This document shows positions 1-5,742 of a stretch of 27,781 nucleotides of DNA, one piece after another. How positions within the stretch are numbered: position 1 is the first letter of the stretch; every line of letters starts with the position of its first letter. The position numbers and the translations under genes were made by a program. The notes under the pieces were generated by a model that searched no databases, was not told the DNA's origin, and worked only from the letters and a program-made list of their open reading frames with translations. Location of the stretch: assembly GCA_041305085.1 (NCBI GenBank), contig JBFYMA010000004.1, positions 1 through 27,781 of the forward strand, read 5' to 3'. Source of the DNA: SURF-58 sp041305085. GTDB lineage: Archaea; Nanobdellota; Nanobdellia; Woesearchaeales; UBA9642.

Positions 1-876
1 TATGCAATACTTACTCCTTCCCAAGCAGCAATAATGCTGTACGGTGTGCCTCCGCCAACTCCAAAGGAGACTCCTTCAGTGTTGCGAGACCTGTTTGTAA
101 AAAAAGAAAAATTCCTGGCAGACAGCCATGTAAAGATTCTTGAAAAAAACATCCAGGTAAGAAAGGAGATGGAGCACGGCTCAATGAAAAAGATTTCAGG
201 TAAAGAGCTGGACGAGCTGATACAAAACGCCCAGGAATACCTGAAAATCCTTGACGAGCTTTTCAAGAAGATACAAAACCTCAAGGAGCAGGAATCAGTA
301 AAGCACACTTATGAAAGCGTTGTTACTGTTGTAAGAGATGTGCTGAGACTGGAAGGCATTGAGCAGGTATCTGACAAAGATCTTGCAAAAGCCTTTGACT
401 CAAAAATTGTACACAAAGGTCTTATTCCGCAGAAGTATTCCAGAATCCTGAAAGAAGTTGAAAAAGCCAAGCAGGATTATGACCAGGACAAGCTTTCAAA
501 GCAGGAAACCCAGCAGGCAGTCAAAAAAGGCGGAGAGCTTTTGAAAGTCCTGATAGAGCACATCCAGAGAACTAGGGGAAGGGAGCTTGAGCGGGCAAAG
601 ATAAGGGTCAAGCATGGCGAGAAGTTTGGAGAAGTAATTCTTCTGGGAGATGAAGCATTCATAATTCACGACATTGACAATGAGGAAAAAGAGATAAGCA
701 AGGCAAAGGTTGACAAGGATGGAAACCTCGAAGAAATAAAAGAGAGCACCCTTGAAGAGATGGAAAAAGCCCTGATGAAAATGAACATTCCTCCAAAGGT
801 CTTTATAAAAGAAAAGCTTTTCGAACACTTAAAGAGCATCTTTGGAAAAGACGTGGAGATTTTGGTGAACTATTAG
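1..876 (+). CDS. C-terminal part of a helical protein of unknown function (5' truncated)
   Basis: The reading frame is open from base 1 with no stop before position 876, and the residues before the first in-frame ATG at 34 (YAILTPSQAAI) continue naturally into it. The gene therefore starts outside the window and the ATG at 34 is internal. The visible ~291 residues are rich in Lys and Glu and look mainly alpha-helical. A Pro-rich turn (GVPPPTPKE) lies near the visible start, two long helical stretches follow, and a C-terminal section of about 90 residues mixes strand and helix (GEVILLGDEAFIIHDID). I do not recognise the family with confidence. The helix-rich layout would fit the C-terminal half of an archaeal nucleotidyltransferase-like protein with a HEPN-type bundle, but no catalytic motif is visible here, so this is only a guess. 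Confidence 0.75.
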   Translation, partial: YAILTPSQAAIMLYGVPPPTPKETPSVLRDLFVKKEKFLADSHVKILEKNIQVRKEMEHGSMKKISGKELDELIQNAQEYLKILDELFKKIQNLKEQESVKHTYESVVTVVRDVLRLEGIEQVSDKDLAKAFDSKIVHKGLIPQKYSRILKEVEKAKQDYDQDKLSKQETQQAVKKGGELLKVLIEHIQRTRGRELERAKIRVKHGEKFGEVILLGDEAFIIHDIDNEEKEISKAKVDKDGNLEEIKESTLEEMEKALMKMNIPPKVFIKEKLFEHLKSIFGKDVEILVNY

Positions 877-975
877 AAAAATTGTCTCTTATAAGAGTTG
901 CATGTAATTGCCCTACTTTTTCCCAAAACATTTTTATAGTTCTCTGCTATTTCATCGGTTATTGGGGGTGCATTT

Positions 976-1440
976 ATGAAGATCGGCTACAAAGTTCAGG
1001 ACATAATGACAAACATGCCTGTAAAGATTGGCAAAAACACTTCTGTTGTTGAGGCTGCCCAGATGATGGACAAGTTTAATGTCAACAGCTTATTGGTTGT
1101 GGAGGAAAAACCAGAAGGGATAGTTACTGATGAAGACTTTGTGAGAAAGCTGGTGGCAAAAGGCAAAATGTCCGAAGAGACTATTGTGGAGGAAATAATG
1201 TCCAAAAACCTTGTCACAATACAGCCTGAAAAGGATATTTATGAGGCAATAGTTATGATGAGGGATAACAACATAAGGCAGCTCCCTGTGCTGGATGGGG
1301 AAAAGCTTGTAGGGTTTTTAACAATGAAAGATATTCTCAAAATCCAGCCAGAGCTTTTTGACATAGTTGTAGAGTCCATAAACCTTAGGGAAGAGGACAG
1401 AAAAATGAAAAGCCTGGAGATGGATGACAGTGAAATATGA
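976..1440 (+). CDS. Tandem CBS-domain protein
   Basis: A 154-residue protein made almost entirely of two CBS domains: about residues 8-66 (VQDIMTNMPVKIGKNTSVVEAA, then VEEKPEGIVTDEDFVRKLVA) and about 72-130 (VEEIMSKNLVTIQPEKDIYEAI, then NIRQLPVLDGEKLVGFLTMKDIL). Such pairs form a Bateman module that binds adenine nucleotides or S-adenosylmethionine and regulates a partner, so a stand-alone pair is likely a small energy or redox sensor. No effector domain is fused. A TATA-like TTTTTATAG at 931-939 and a strong purine Shine-Dalgarno GGGGGTG at 964-970, five bases before the ATG, show a leadered transcript. That is unusual here, where most genes look leaderless. The ligand cannot be told from sequence. 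Confidence 0.9.
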   Translation: MKIGYKVQDIMTNMPVKIGKNTSVVEAAQMMDKFNVNSLLVVEEKPEGIVTDEDFVRKLVAKGKMSEETIVEEIMSKNLVTIQPEKDIYEAIVMMRDNNIRQLPVLDGEKLVGFLTMKDILKIQPELFDIVVESINLREEDRKMKSLEMDDSEI

Positions 1441-1457
1441 TCATTTTTTTAATAAAC

Positions 1458-1467
1458 TTTATAAATA
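1458..1467 (+). promoter_or_regulatory. TATA box of uppS
   Basis: TTTATAAATA lies about 28 nt before the ATG at 1490. This is the spacing expected when transcription starts at or next to the start codon, which implies a leaderless mRNA. Confidence 0.6.
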
Positions 1468-1489
1468 AAAATCTTTCCCTAGAACTATC

Positions 1490-2203
1490 ATGGAACCGAG
1501 CAGCAATCCTGTCCCAAAGCATATTGCAATCATAATGGACGGGAACAGAAGATTTGCCAAAAGGCTGATGCTGAAGCCCTGGAAAGGGCATGAATGGGGC
1601 GCCCAGAAATTAGAGAGGCTTTTGGACTGGTGTAGCGAGCTTGAGATAAAAGAGCTGACTATTTACGCATTCTCAATTCAGAATTTTGACAGGCCAAAGG
1701 AGGAATTCTCTCATTTGATGAGAATATTTGAGCAGAGCCTTAAAAAGCTTCTTGAAGATAAACGACCTGAAGAGTTTGGCATAAGAATAAATTTTATAGG
1801 CAGGCTCTCGCTTTTTCCAAACAGCATCCAGGAGCTTTCAAAAAAAGTTATGCAGAAAACACAATCAAACAGCAAAAGGATTCTTAACATCGCGATTGCA
1901 TATGGCGGAAGAGAAGAAGTTCTGGAGGCAACATACAGGATCGCGAAGGAAGTTCAGGAGGGAAAGCTTCAGCCGCACAAAATAAACGAAGATGTGTTCG
2001 AGAATTTTCTTTACACAAAAAGCCAGCCTGACCTCATAATAAGGACTGGAGGCGAAAATAGAACAAGCAACTTTCTGGTGTGGCAGTCAGCCTATTCTGA
2101 GTGGATTTTTTTTGAAAAAAAGATGTGGCCTGAGTTTGAAAAGCAGGATCTGGTGGACTGCATTGCAGAATATTCCAGGCGACAGAGACGGTTTGGAAAG
2201 TAG
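1490..2203 (+). CDS. uppS: Cis-prenyltransferase (undecaprenyl/polyprenyl diphosphate synthase)
   Basis: This 237-residue protein has the full length and the signature motifs of the UppS/cis-IPTase family. The enzyme condenses isopentenyl diphosphate units in cis onto an allylic primer to make the long polyprenyl phosphate carrier used at the membrane for glycan transfer. Seen in the sequence are HIAIIMDGNRR with the catalytic Asp at residue 17, the substrate-gripping YAFSIQNFDRPKEE (about 59-72), and the C-terminal RTGGENRTSNF with WQSAYSEW (185-205). In archaea the product serves protein N-glycosylation. That fits the many N-X-S/T sequons in the surface proteins encoded further right, although the link is only functional inference. 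The start is the ATG placed 28 nt after a TATA box. Chain length cannot be predicted by eye. Confidence 0.95.
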   Translation: MEPSSNPVPKHIAIIMDGNRRFAKRLMLKPWKGHEWGAQKLERLLDWCSELEIKELTIYAFSIQNFDRPKEEFSHLMRIFEQSLKKLLEDKRPEEFGIRINFIGRLSLFPNSIQELSKKVMQKTQSNSKRILNIAIAYGGREEVLEATYRIAKEVQEGKLQPHKINEDVFENFLYTKSQPDLIIRTGGENRTSNFLVWQSAYSEWIFFEKKMWPEFEKQDLVDCIAEYSRRQRRFGK

Positions 2204-2235
2204 TTCATCAATTCTTGATCAGTCCTTCACAAAGC

Positions 2236-2245
2236 TTATAAATTA
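2236..2245 (+). promoter_or_regulatory. TATA box of zinc-ribbon microprotein A
   Basis: TTATAAATTA lies about 33 nt before the GTG at 2273 and about 60 nt before the alternative GTG at 2300. It supports transcription of the short gene that follows. Confidence 0.5.
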
Positions 2246-2272
2246 TTTCCTGCCACCTCGTTTTCCCAAAGG

Positions 2273-2380
2273 GTGGATACTGTGGCTGGATACAAAATTG
2301 TGAGAAAATGCGCTGCGTGCAGGCAAAGGTTTAATCCTGTAAATGCCAACAGGCTGTATTGTAGGGTTTGCAGACCCTAA
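2273..2380 (+). CDS. Zinc-ribbon microprotein A (35 aa)
   Basis: A 35-residue reading frame starting with GTG and ending TAA. It holds two CxxC pairs, Cys13/Cys16 (KCAAC) and Cys30/Cys33 (YCRVC), exactly 13 residues apart, which is a minimal four-cysteine zinc ribbon. The main support that it is real is its relative at 3355-3459: the last ~28 residues share 14 identities, including IVR, the C-x-A-C pair, F-x-P, N-x-N and YCxxC. A TATA box precedes it. Its stop overlaps the stop of the convergent AMMECR1 gene (2378-2379). GTG codons at 2282 and 2300 are other possible starts; all keep the ribbon intact. The role is unknown. The basic, ribbon-only design could suit nucleic-acid binding or a small subunit of the transcription or translation machinery. 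Confidence 0.65.
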   Translation: MDTVAGYKIVRKCAACRQRFNPVNANRLYCRVCRP

Positions 2381-2937
2381 TTTGGGCTTTCTTCTTTTAT
2401 GATCTCAGCCTGGAACCTGTAAATCTTGTTTGAAAGATCCTGCCATGCATTGAAGGAAAGGCCTGCTTTTTGGCTGACAGCGTTTAGAAACTGCTTTACT
2501 GTCATGTTGTGCTCTATCGCAACCTGTGGAAGCAACAGCCCTGAGCCATATTTTCCCTTGAGTATGAGTCCATCTCTTCCTATTACTATCTCCCTGAAAT
2601 AATCGTCAGGGTTTTCAACTTTTACAAGCTCAGGGGTGCTGAGCAGGGAAATCTCTATCTCCAGCTTTGGAACCTCTTCTTTTCTCACAGGAGGAAATCT
2701 TGGGTCAGAAAAAGCAGCAGCCCTTGCAGCCTCGCTGATGAGCTTATATAAAGGATAGATTGGCTCTGTAAATCCAATACAGCCGCGAAGCTTTTTGCTT
2801 TTGTAGAGTGTTACAAAACACCCTTTTTTTTCTGAAACTTGCTTGTATTCATCGAGGTTTGGCTTTTCCCCATCAAGCTCTGCATAGATTGACTCTCTTG
2901 CAAGCTCTATAAGAAGTTGTTGTTCGTGAGTGTCCAT
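2377..2937 (-). CDS. AMMECR1 domain protein
   Basis: A 186-residue protein that is a single AMMECR1 domain at the usual archaeal length. The family hallmark LRGCIG is present (KKLRGCIGFTEPIYPL, about residues 49-64), followed by the helix AARAAAFSDPRFPPV and the LEIEISLLSTPE strand typical of the fold. The domain occurs in all three domains of life. Its biochemical role is unsettled, and a catalytic role for the conserved cysteine has been proposed but not established. It lies 26 nt downstream of rpoL on the same strand. A TATA-like TTTAAAAATTT at about 2960-2970 overlaps the end of rpoL, so it may have its own promoter as well as read-through from rpoL. It converges with zinc-ribbon microprotein A. 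Confidence 0.93.
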   Translation of the reverse strand: MDTHEQQLLIELARESIYAELDGEKPNLDEYKQVSEKKGCFVTLYKSKKLRGCIGFTEPIYPLYKLISEAARAAAFSDPRFPPVRKEEVPKLEIEISLLSTPELVKVENPDDYFREIVIGRDGLILKGKYGSGLLLPQVAIEHNMTVKQFLNAVSQKAGLSFNAWQDLSNKIYRFQAEIIKEESPN

Positions 2938-2963
2938 AAAAGGGGAGTAAGACGAGCAAATTT

Positions 2964-3242
2964 TTAAATCTTTAGCTTCTTGAATGCTTCCAGAAATTGT
3001 GTATTTGTTTTTTGAAGCCTTTTTGCTGCATCAATAAGTGCTTTTACAGGATCTTTTTTACCCTTTGTCTCCACTATGAATTTAGGAATCCTTATCAATG
3101 GGTGCTCTATTGTGTATGATGCGTTTTTCACTTCTTCATCGTTGTAAAGCTCTTTTTTTAGAGGGTTGCACAGTGTGTGGTCTGCCCCTTTGATTGTGAA
3201 GACCATCTTTTTTGAGGATTTCTCAAGCACATGTATTTCCAT
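2964..3242 (-). CDS. rpoL: DNA-directed RNA polymerase subunit L (Rpo11)
   Basis: A 92-residue protein with the complete Rpb11/RpoL fold. Its signature is GADHTLCNPLKKEL (about residues 19-32), the heterodimerisation helix region that pairs with RpoD (Rpo3) to start polymerase assembly. This is followed by ASYTIEHPLIRIPKFIVETKGKKDP and a long C-terminal helix (ALIDAAKRLQ). It is a core subunit of archaeal RNA polymerase, and its presence is one of the firmest indicators that the DNA is archaeal. A strong TATA box on the minus strand lies 27 nt before the ATG. AMMECR1 follows after a short gap. Confidence 0.96.
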   Translation of the reverse strand: MEIHVLEKSSKKMVFTIKGADHTLCNPLKKELYNDEEVKNASYTIEHPLIRIPKFIVETKGKKDPVKALIDAAKRLQKTNTQFLEAFKKLKI

Positions 3243-3263
3243 GGTATTCGAGGAAAAGATAGT

Positions 3264-3273
3264 TATTTATAAA
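3264..3273 (-). promoter_or_regulatory. TATA box of rpoL
   Basis: On the minus strand this reads CTTTATAAAT or a close variant, about 27 nt from the ATG at 3242. It is consistent with a leaderless rpoL transcript. Confidence 0.6.
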
Positions 3274-3303
3274 GCTTATTGTTCCCTTAATATTCACTTT
3301 GCA

Positions 3304-3330
3304 GTAGTTAAAAAACGAAACCTTTAAATA
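3304..3330 (+). promoter_or_regulatory. Extended promoter of zinc-ribbon microprotein B
   Basis: The BRE-like CGAAA (3316-3320) precedes TTTAAATA (3323-3330), which lies 28 nt before the ATG at 3355. The upstream 17 bases (3304-3320) match 16 of 17 bases of 13587-13603, which sits in the same position relative to another TATA box. This suggests a shared regulatory element beyond the basal promoter. Confidence 0.65.
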
Positions 3331-3354
3331 TGATTTACTTATAACCATTCTAAA

Positions 3355-3459
3355 ATGGTAAAATGTTACAGGATTGTCAGAAGGTGCATTGCCTGCAAAA
3401 CAAAGTTTTTTCCTGAAAACGGCAACAAATACTATTGCGAAAAGTGTATGAGACGGTAA
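3355..3459 (+). CDS. Zinc-ribbon microprotein B (34 aa)
   Basis: A 34-residue frame from ATG to TAA with two CxxC pairs, Cys11/Cys14 (RCIAC) and Cys28/Cys31 (YCEKC), separated by 13 residues as in microprotein A. An extra cysteine lies at residue 4. The protein is strongly basic (nine or ten Lys/Arg), as small nucleic-acid-binding zinc ribbons tend to be. It has one of the best BRE/TATA promoters in the window, at leaderless spacing, which argues that it is expressed. It is divergent from rpoL. Its function is unknown. It could be a ribbon-only paralogue family in this lineage rather than a truncated copy of a larger ribosomal or polymerase subunit, because nothing resembling the rest of such a protein lies nearby. 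Confidence 0.72.
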   Translation: MVKCYRIVRRCIACKTKFFPENGNKYYCEKCMRR

Positions 3460-3553
3460 TATTTTTCTATAAGCCTTTTTTCTATATTTTATACAACAAC
3501 AATCTTTTTAAACAACCCCTTTAACACTAATCTTTCTGTTTGGGGGAAGATTC

Positions 3554-4048
3554 ATGGATAAACTAGGGAAATGGCTGAATAAAATACTCGTAAAGACTCC
3601 ATTTCTCAAGAATTTAAGCGTTGAGCTGGACGATTACAGGGAAAGCATAAACCAGCACGACGACGAGATAAAAGAGCTCTACAGCACAATAGAAAAGCTG
3701 AGGGAGCAGATGGATGAGCAAAAGCTCATGTTTGGCAATAAGACAGTCTTTGACTCGAGCCTAAACCTCACTTTTGAGGAAAAAAAGCTCCTCCTTCTCC
3801 TCTATGCATCTGATTTTCTTCTCAGCAAGCACGATATTTCAAACAAACTGAGGATAGAGTCCTGTCTTGTGGACAGCTATTTTGACGACCTTGCACTAAA
3901 AGGCATACCAATAATAAAGCAAAAGTCCCTTAACAACGAGATATTCTACTCTCTTGACCAGAAGTTCAAGGAGCTGCAGGCAAAACAGAATATCCTTCAG
4001 GTAACATCAGTATTTTCCCAAAGAATGCTTCAGGAAGCATCTATTTAA
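3554..4048 (+). CDS. Coiled-coil plus winged-helix-like protein of unknown function
   Basis: A 164-residue protein of unrecognised family. Residues about 24-60 form a likely coiled coil (LDDYRESINQHDDEIKELYS and on through IEKLREQMDEQK). After a linker, residues about 75-135 resemble a winged helix: LTFEEKKLLLLLYASDFLLS, then KHDISNKLRIESCLVDSYFD as the possible recognition helix, then KGIPIIKQKSLNNEIFYSL as the wing. A coiled coil ahead of a helix-turn-helix suggests a dimeric DNA-binding protein, but this is inferred from pattern only. A TATA-like CTTTTTAAA (3504-3512) and the Shine-Dalgarno-like GGGGGAAG at 3542-3549 precede the ATG. The last codons fall in the first copy of a ~30-bp imperfect direct repeat (4041-4070). 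Confidence 0.75.
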   Translation: MDKLGKWLNKILVKTPFLKNLSVELDDYRESINQHDDEIKELYSTIEKLREQMDEQKLMFGNKTVFDSSLNLTFEEKKLLLLLYASDFLLSKHDISNKLRIESCLVDSYFDDLALKGIPIIKQKSLNNEIFYSLDQKFKELQAKQNILQVTSVFSQRMLQEASI

Positions 4049-4070
4049 TGCTCACTTTTGCTGGTTTTTT
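4041..4070. repeat. Imperfect 30-bp direct repeat, copy 1
   Basis: This segment matches 4391-4420 at 26 of 30 positions; the central CTCACTTTTG is identical, with a T-run after it. It begins in the last codons of the gene ending at 4048. The two copies bracket the nested inverted-repeat element at 4197-4282. Confidence 0.55.
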
Positions 4071-4196
4071 CTTTGTTTTCTCTTTCTTTCCCTTGTTTTT
4101 CTTCAATATCTGCATCTTCTCTGCTTTATTCTCAATATTTTATGCCTTCTAATTTTTTATCAGGTTTTTTACTCCTTTTTTTTTTTTTTTTTTTAA

Positions 4197-4282
4197 GAGA
4201 ACTGTGAAACCCTGCCCTGGTTACTCACTTTTTTGCTCGCAGGGCAGTAAAAGCTGGCCAAAGGCCAGTTTGGGCAGTTCTC
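4197..4282. other. Nested inverted-repeat element (three-way-junction-like)
   Basis: An outer 8-bp stem GAGAACTG (4197-4204) with CAGTTCTC (4275-4282) encloses two hairpins. One is CTGCCCTG (4212-4219) with CAGGGCAG (4240-4247), with a 20-nt loop. The other is CTGGCC-AAA-GGCCAG (4254-4268), which extends by two pairs including a G-T. All stems are perfect and GC-rich within an AT-rich spacer, and a 19-T run sits just to the left. It could be a structured RNA on either strand or a palindromic DNA element. The triloop hairpin style matches the element at 16461-16592. Confidence 0.6.
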
Positions 4283-4390
4283 GCGTAATTTAACCTCTAA
4301 TAATATTTTAAAATTCTTTTAATCTTCTCCCAAAACACAATTTTGATTACTGCGTTTGATTTCATGCTTTTATTCCCTTGCCAGTTCTTT

Positions 4391-4420
4391 CTATTTTACG
4401 CTCACTTTTGATTGTTTTTT
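4391..4420. repeat. Imperfect 30-bp direct repeat, copy 2
   Basis: Partner of 4041-4070, with 26 of 30 identical. See the first copy. Confidence 0.55.
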
Positions 4421-4513
4421 GGCTATTTTTCTCTTGTTTCAGAATTTTTTCTGTTTTTTTTTTAGATTTTTCGGCACTTTTTATTTTATTGTAAACACAA
4501 TATATAGTAAAAA

Positions 4514-4539
4514 CAATATATTTAATAATAAATATATTG
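4514..4539. repeat. Perfect inverted repeat, 10-bp arms with 6-bp spacer
   Basis: CAATATATTT (4514-4523), spacer AATAAT (4524-4529), AAATATATTG (4530-4539). The arm and spacer lengths resemble a Xer dif site or a dimeric operator. The arms are pure A/T apart from the terminal C/G, so a chance dyad in AT-rich DNA cannot be excluded. Confidence 0.45.
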
Positions 4540-4541
4540 AA

Positions 4542-4561
4542 CGTTAAATATCAAGTTAACG
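4542..4561. repeat. Short inverted repeat CGTTAA/TTAACG
   Basis: CGTTAA (4542-4547) and TTAACG (4556-4561) have an 8-nt spacer and lie immediately after the 4514-4539 dyad. It is a possible second half of an operator. Confidence 0.35.
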
Positions 4562-4734
4562 ATTTAAAATTATTTATTTATTATCTTGCTAAAATTTTTA
4601 AGCAAAAATCATAATATTTATAATTTAATTTTTTGCCATCTGTCCTCTTGAAAATAGAGGCAGTGACAAAAAAATAATGGAAATGCATGAAAATGCAGGC
4701 AATAAACCCTAAAAAAGCGCACTTTTTCAAAACA

Positions 4735-4742
4735 TTTAAATA
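4735..4742 (+). promoter_or_regulatory. TATA box that decides the padR start
   Basis: TTTAAATA lies 27 nt before the GTG at 4765 and only 2 nt before an in-frame TTG at 4744. With archaeal spacing, transcription would begin near 4762-4765. This favours the GTG and excludes the TTG if this promoter is used. Confidence 0.55.
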
Positions 4743-4764
4743 GTTGGATGATTCAGGAGAAAAT

Positions 4765-5061
4765 GTGGCAAAAAAAGTTAAAATAAAAGGTTTTTTGAGC
4801 TTCTCGATGCTCCACGAGCTTTCAAAAAATGAGCATTCAGGGGATACTCTTTCCAGAATCATAGGCAAAAGGCAGGGAAAGGTGTTGACTCCTGGAACTA
4901 CATATCCTACTCTCAAAAAACTGAGAAAATGGAAGCTGGTAAAGTGGAGGAGAAAGGGCAGGGAAAAGCTTTATTTTCTTACAGACAATGGCAAAAAGGA
5001 GCTTTCAGCGCTGTACAAGGAGCTCAAGCAGTATTTTAAGGGATTGAAGAAGCATATCTAA
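4765..5061 (+). CDS. PadR-like winged-helix transcriptional regulator
   Basis: A 98-residue protein counted from the GTG at 4765; a TTG at 4744 would add seven residues but overlaps the expected promoter. It matches the PadR pattern: GFLSFSMLHELSKNEHSGDTL as the first helices, LTPGTTYPTLKKLRKWKLVKW as the recognition helix and turn, then the wing and tail GREKLYFLTDNGKKELSALY. PadR proteins are usually dimeric repressors of stress, efflux or metabolic genes. This one lacks a long C-terminal dimerisation domain. It has a private TATA promoter and no obvious operon partner, and it converges with the JAMM gene. Two AT-rich inverted repeats 200-250 bp upstream might be operators, but they are far from the promoter. 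Confidence 0.85.
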   Translation: MAKKVKIKGFLSFSMLHELSKNEHSGDTLSRIIGKRQGKVLTPGTTYPTLKKLRKWKLVKWRRKGREKLYFLTDNGKKELSALYKELKQYFKGLKKHI

Positions 5062-5130
5062 GCTTGTGGATGTCTGATATTCTGAATGGTTTGATTTGCT
5101 TTTAAAAGTTTTAAGCAAAATGAAAAAGTT

Positions 5131-5691
5131 TTATCCATAGAATATGAATCTGTTGAATCCGCACATTATGCCGTAGAGTGCATCAGGGTTGCTCTGCCTG
5201 AATATTTTAAAGCTTTTCATGTCCTGGTCTGAAGCCTCACAGCTCTCGACAGGATGGCTGTGAAGGCTTATTATTGTGAGCTCGTCGCACATTTCGCTCG
5301 TGACGCTCTCATAATCTCTGCTGTATATTGAAGGCACATATATCCCTGATACATTATAATTATTGCCTTGTTTTTTTCCCAGAAGGCAGGCCTTGAATTC
5401 CTTGCTGTCCATTGTCATCAGATTCTGGAGCTCCAGAAAAACTTCTTTTGTAAGGATGATCTCCCTGCCGTCATCAAGAAAAAGGGTGTATGAACTGGAA
5501 ACAGTCGATGTGTGCAGCCTGCTCTCTATAAACAGTATGCTCTGGCCTCCTCCTAGAAATGCTATCAGAAATGCAAAAATAATTATTATGCCAAGGCAGA
5601 GCAGAAAGTATCTTATCCATATAGTTGGCTTTGGCTCAGGGTCTTTCAGCGCATCATCCATTATCTGCTTATGCAGTTTTTGCTCGTCCAT
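5131..5691 (-). CDS. Membrane-anchored JAMM/MPN-type metalloprotease
   Basis: A 186-residue protein with one N-terminal membrane helix (about residues 27-46, LLCLGIIIIFAFLIAFL) and a small JAMM domain after it. The zinc motif is complete and correctly spaced: His144-x-His146-Pro147, ten residues, Asp157, with Ser154 in the SxxD part (HSHP, then SDQD). A candidate catalytic Glu is Glu98 in SKEFKACLLGK. JAMM enzymes cleave isopeptide bonds of ubiquitin or archaeal SAMP tags, and some cut other amide bonds. The membrane anchor and a short N-terminal tail suggest work at the membrane; which face the domain occupies cannot be told. It is divergent from the helical gene at 5743 across a 51-bp spacer with a single shared TATA. 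No SAMP or E1 gene is in the window. Confidence 0.82.
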   Translation of the reverse strand: MDEQKLHKQIMDDALKDPEPKPTIWIRYFLLCLGIIIIFAFLIAFLGGGQSILFIESRLHTSTVSSSYTLFLDDGREIILTKEVFLELQNLMTMDSKEFKACLLGKKQGNNYNVSGIYVPSIYSRDYESVTSEMCDELTIISLHSHPVESCEASDQDMKSFKIFRQSNPDALYGIMCGFNRFIFYG

Positions 5692-5709
5692 AATACTGAA
5701 AACAGCTAC

Positions 5710-5721
5710 TTTTTTATATAT
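5710..5721. promoter_or_regulatory. Shared bidirectional TATA element
   Basis: TTTTTTATATAT lies about 28 nt from the + strand ATG at 5743. Read on the minus strand as ATATATAAAAAA, it lies about 24 nt from the ATG at 5691. No other TATA-like site fits either gene, so one near-symmetric box may serve both divergent leaderless transcripts. Confidence 0.55.
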
Positions 5722-5742
5722 GCTCTGGTATTTTAAGCTTTT

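Larger units (their letters stand above)
4049..4764. other. 716-bp T-rich intergenic region with structured elements
   Basis: No credible gene is seen on either strand. The short frames here translate to Phe-rich low-complexity strings. The + strand is strongly pyrimidine-biased from about 4060 to 4195 (ending in a run of 19 T at 4176-4194) and again from about 4350 to 4475. Between these tracts lies the inverted-repeat element at 4197-4282. Further right are two perfect AT-rich inverted repeats (4514-4539 and 4542-4561) and a motif shared with 7981-8044. The padR promoter sits at the right end. Confidence 0.7.

Noticed and set aside
4356..4547. 63-codon + strand frame in the T-rich gap
   Set aside because: The translation is a Phe/Ser/Tyr-rich string produced by T-runs. 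There is no promoter at the right spacing and it crosses the inverted repeats.
4581..4916. 111-codon minus-strand frame overlapping padR
   Set aside because: It overlaps most of the well-supported PadR gene on the other strand and shows no domain.
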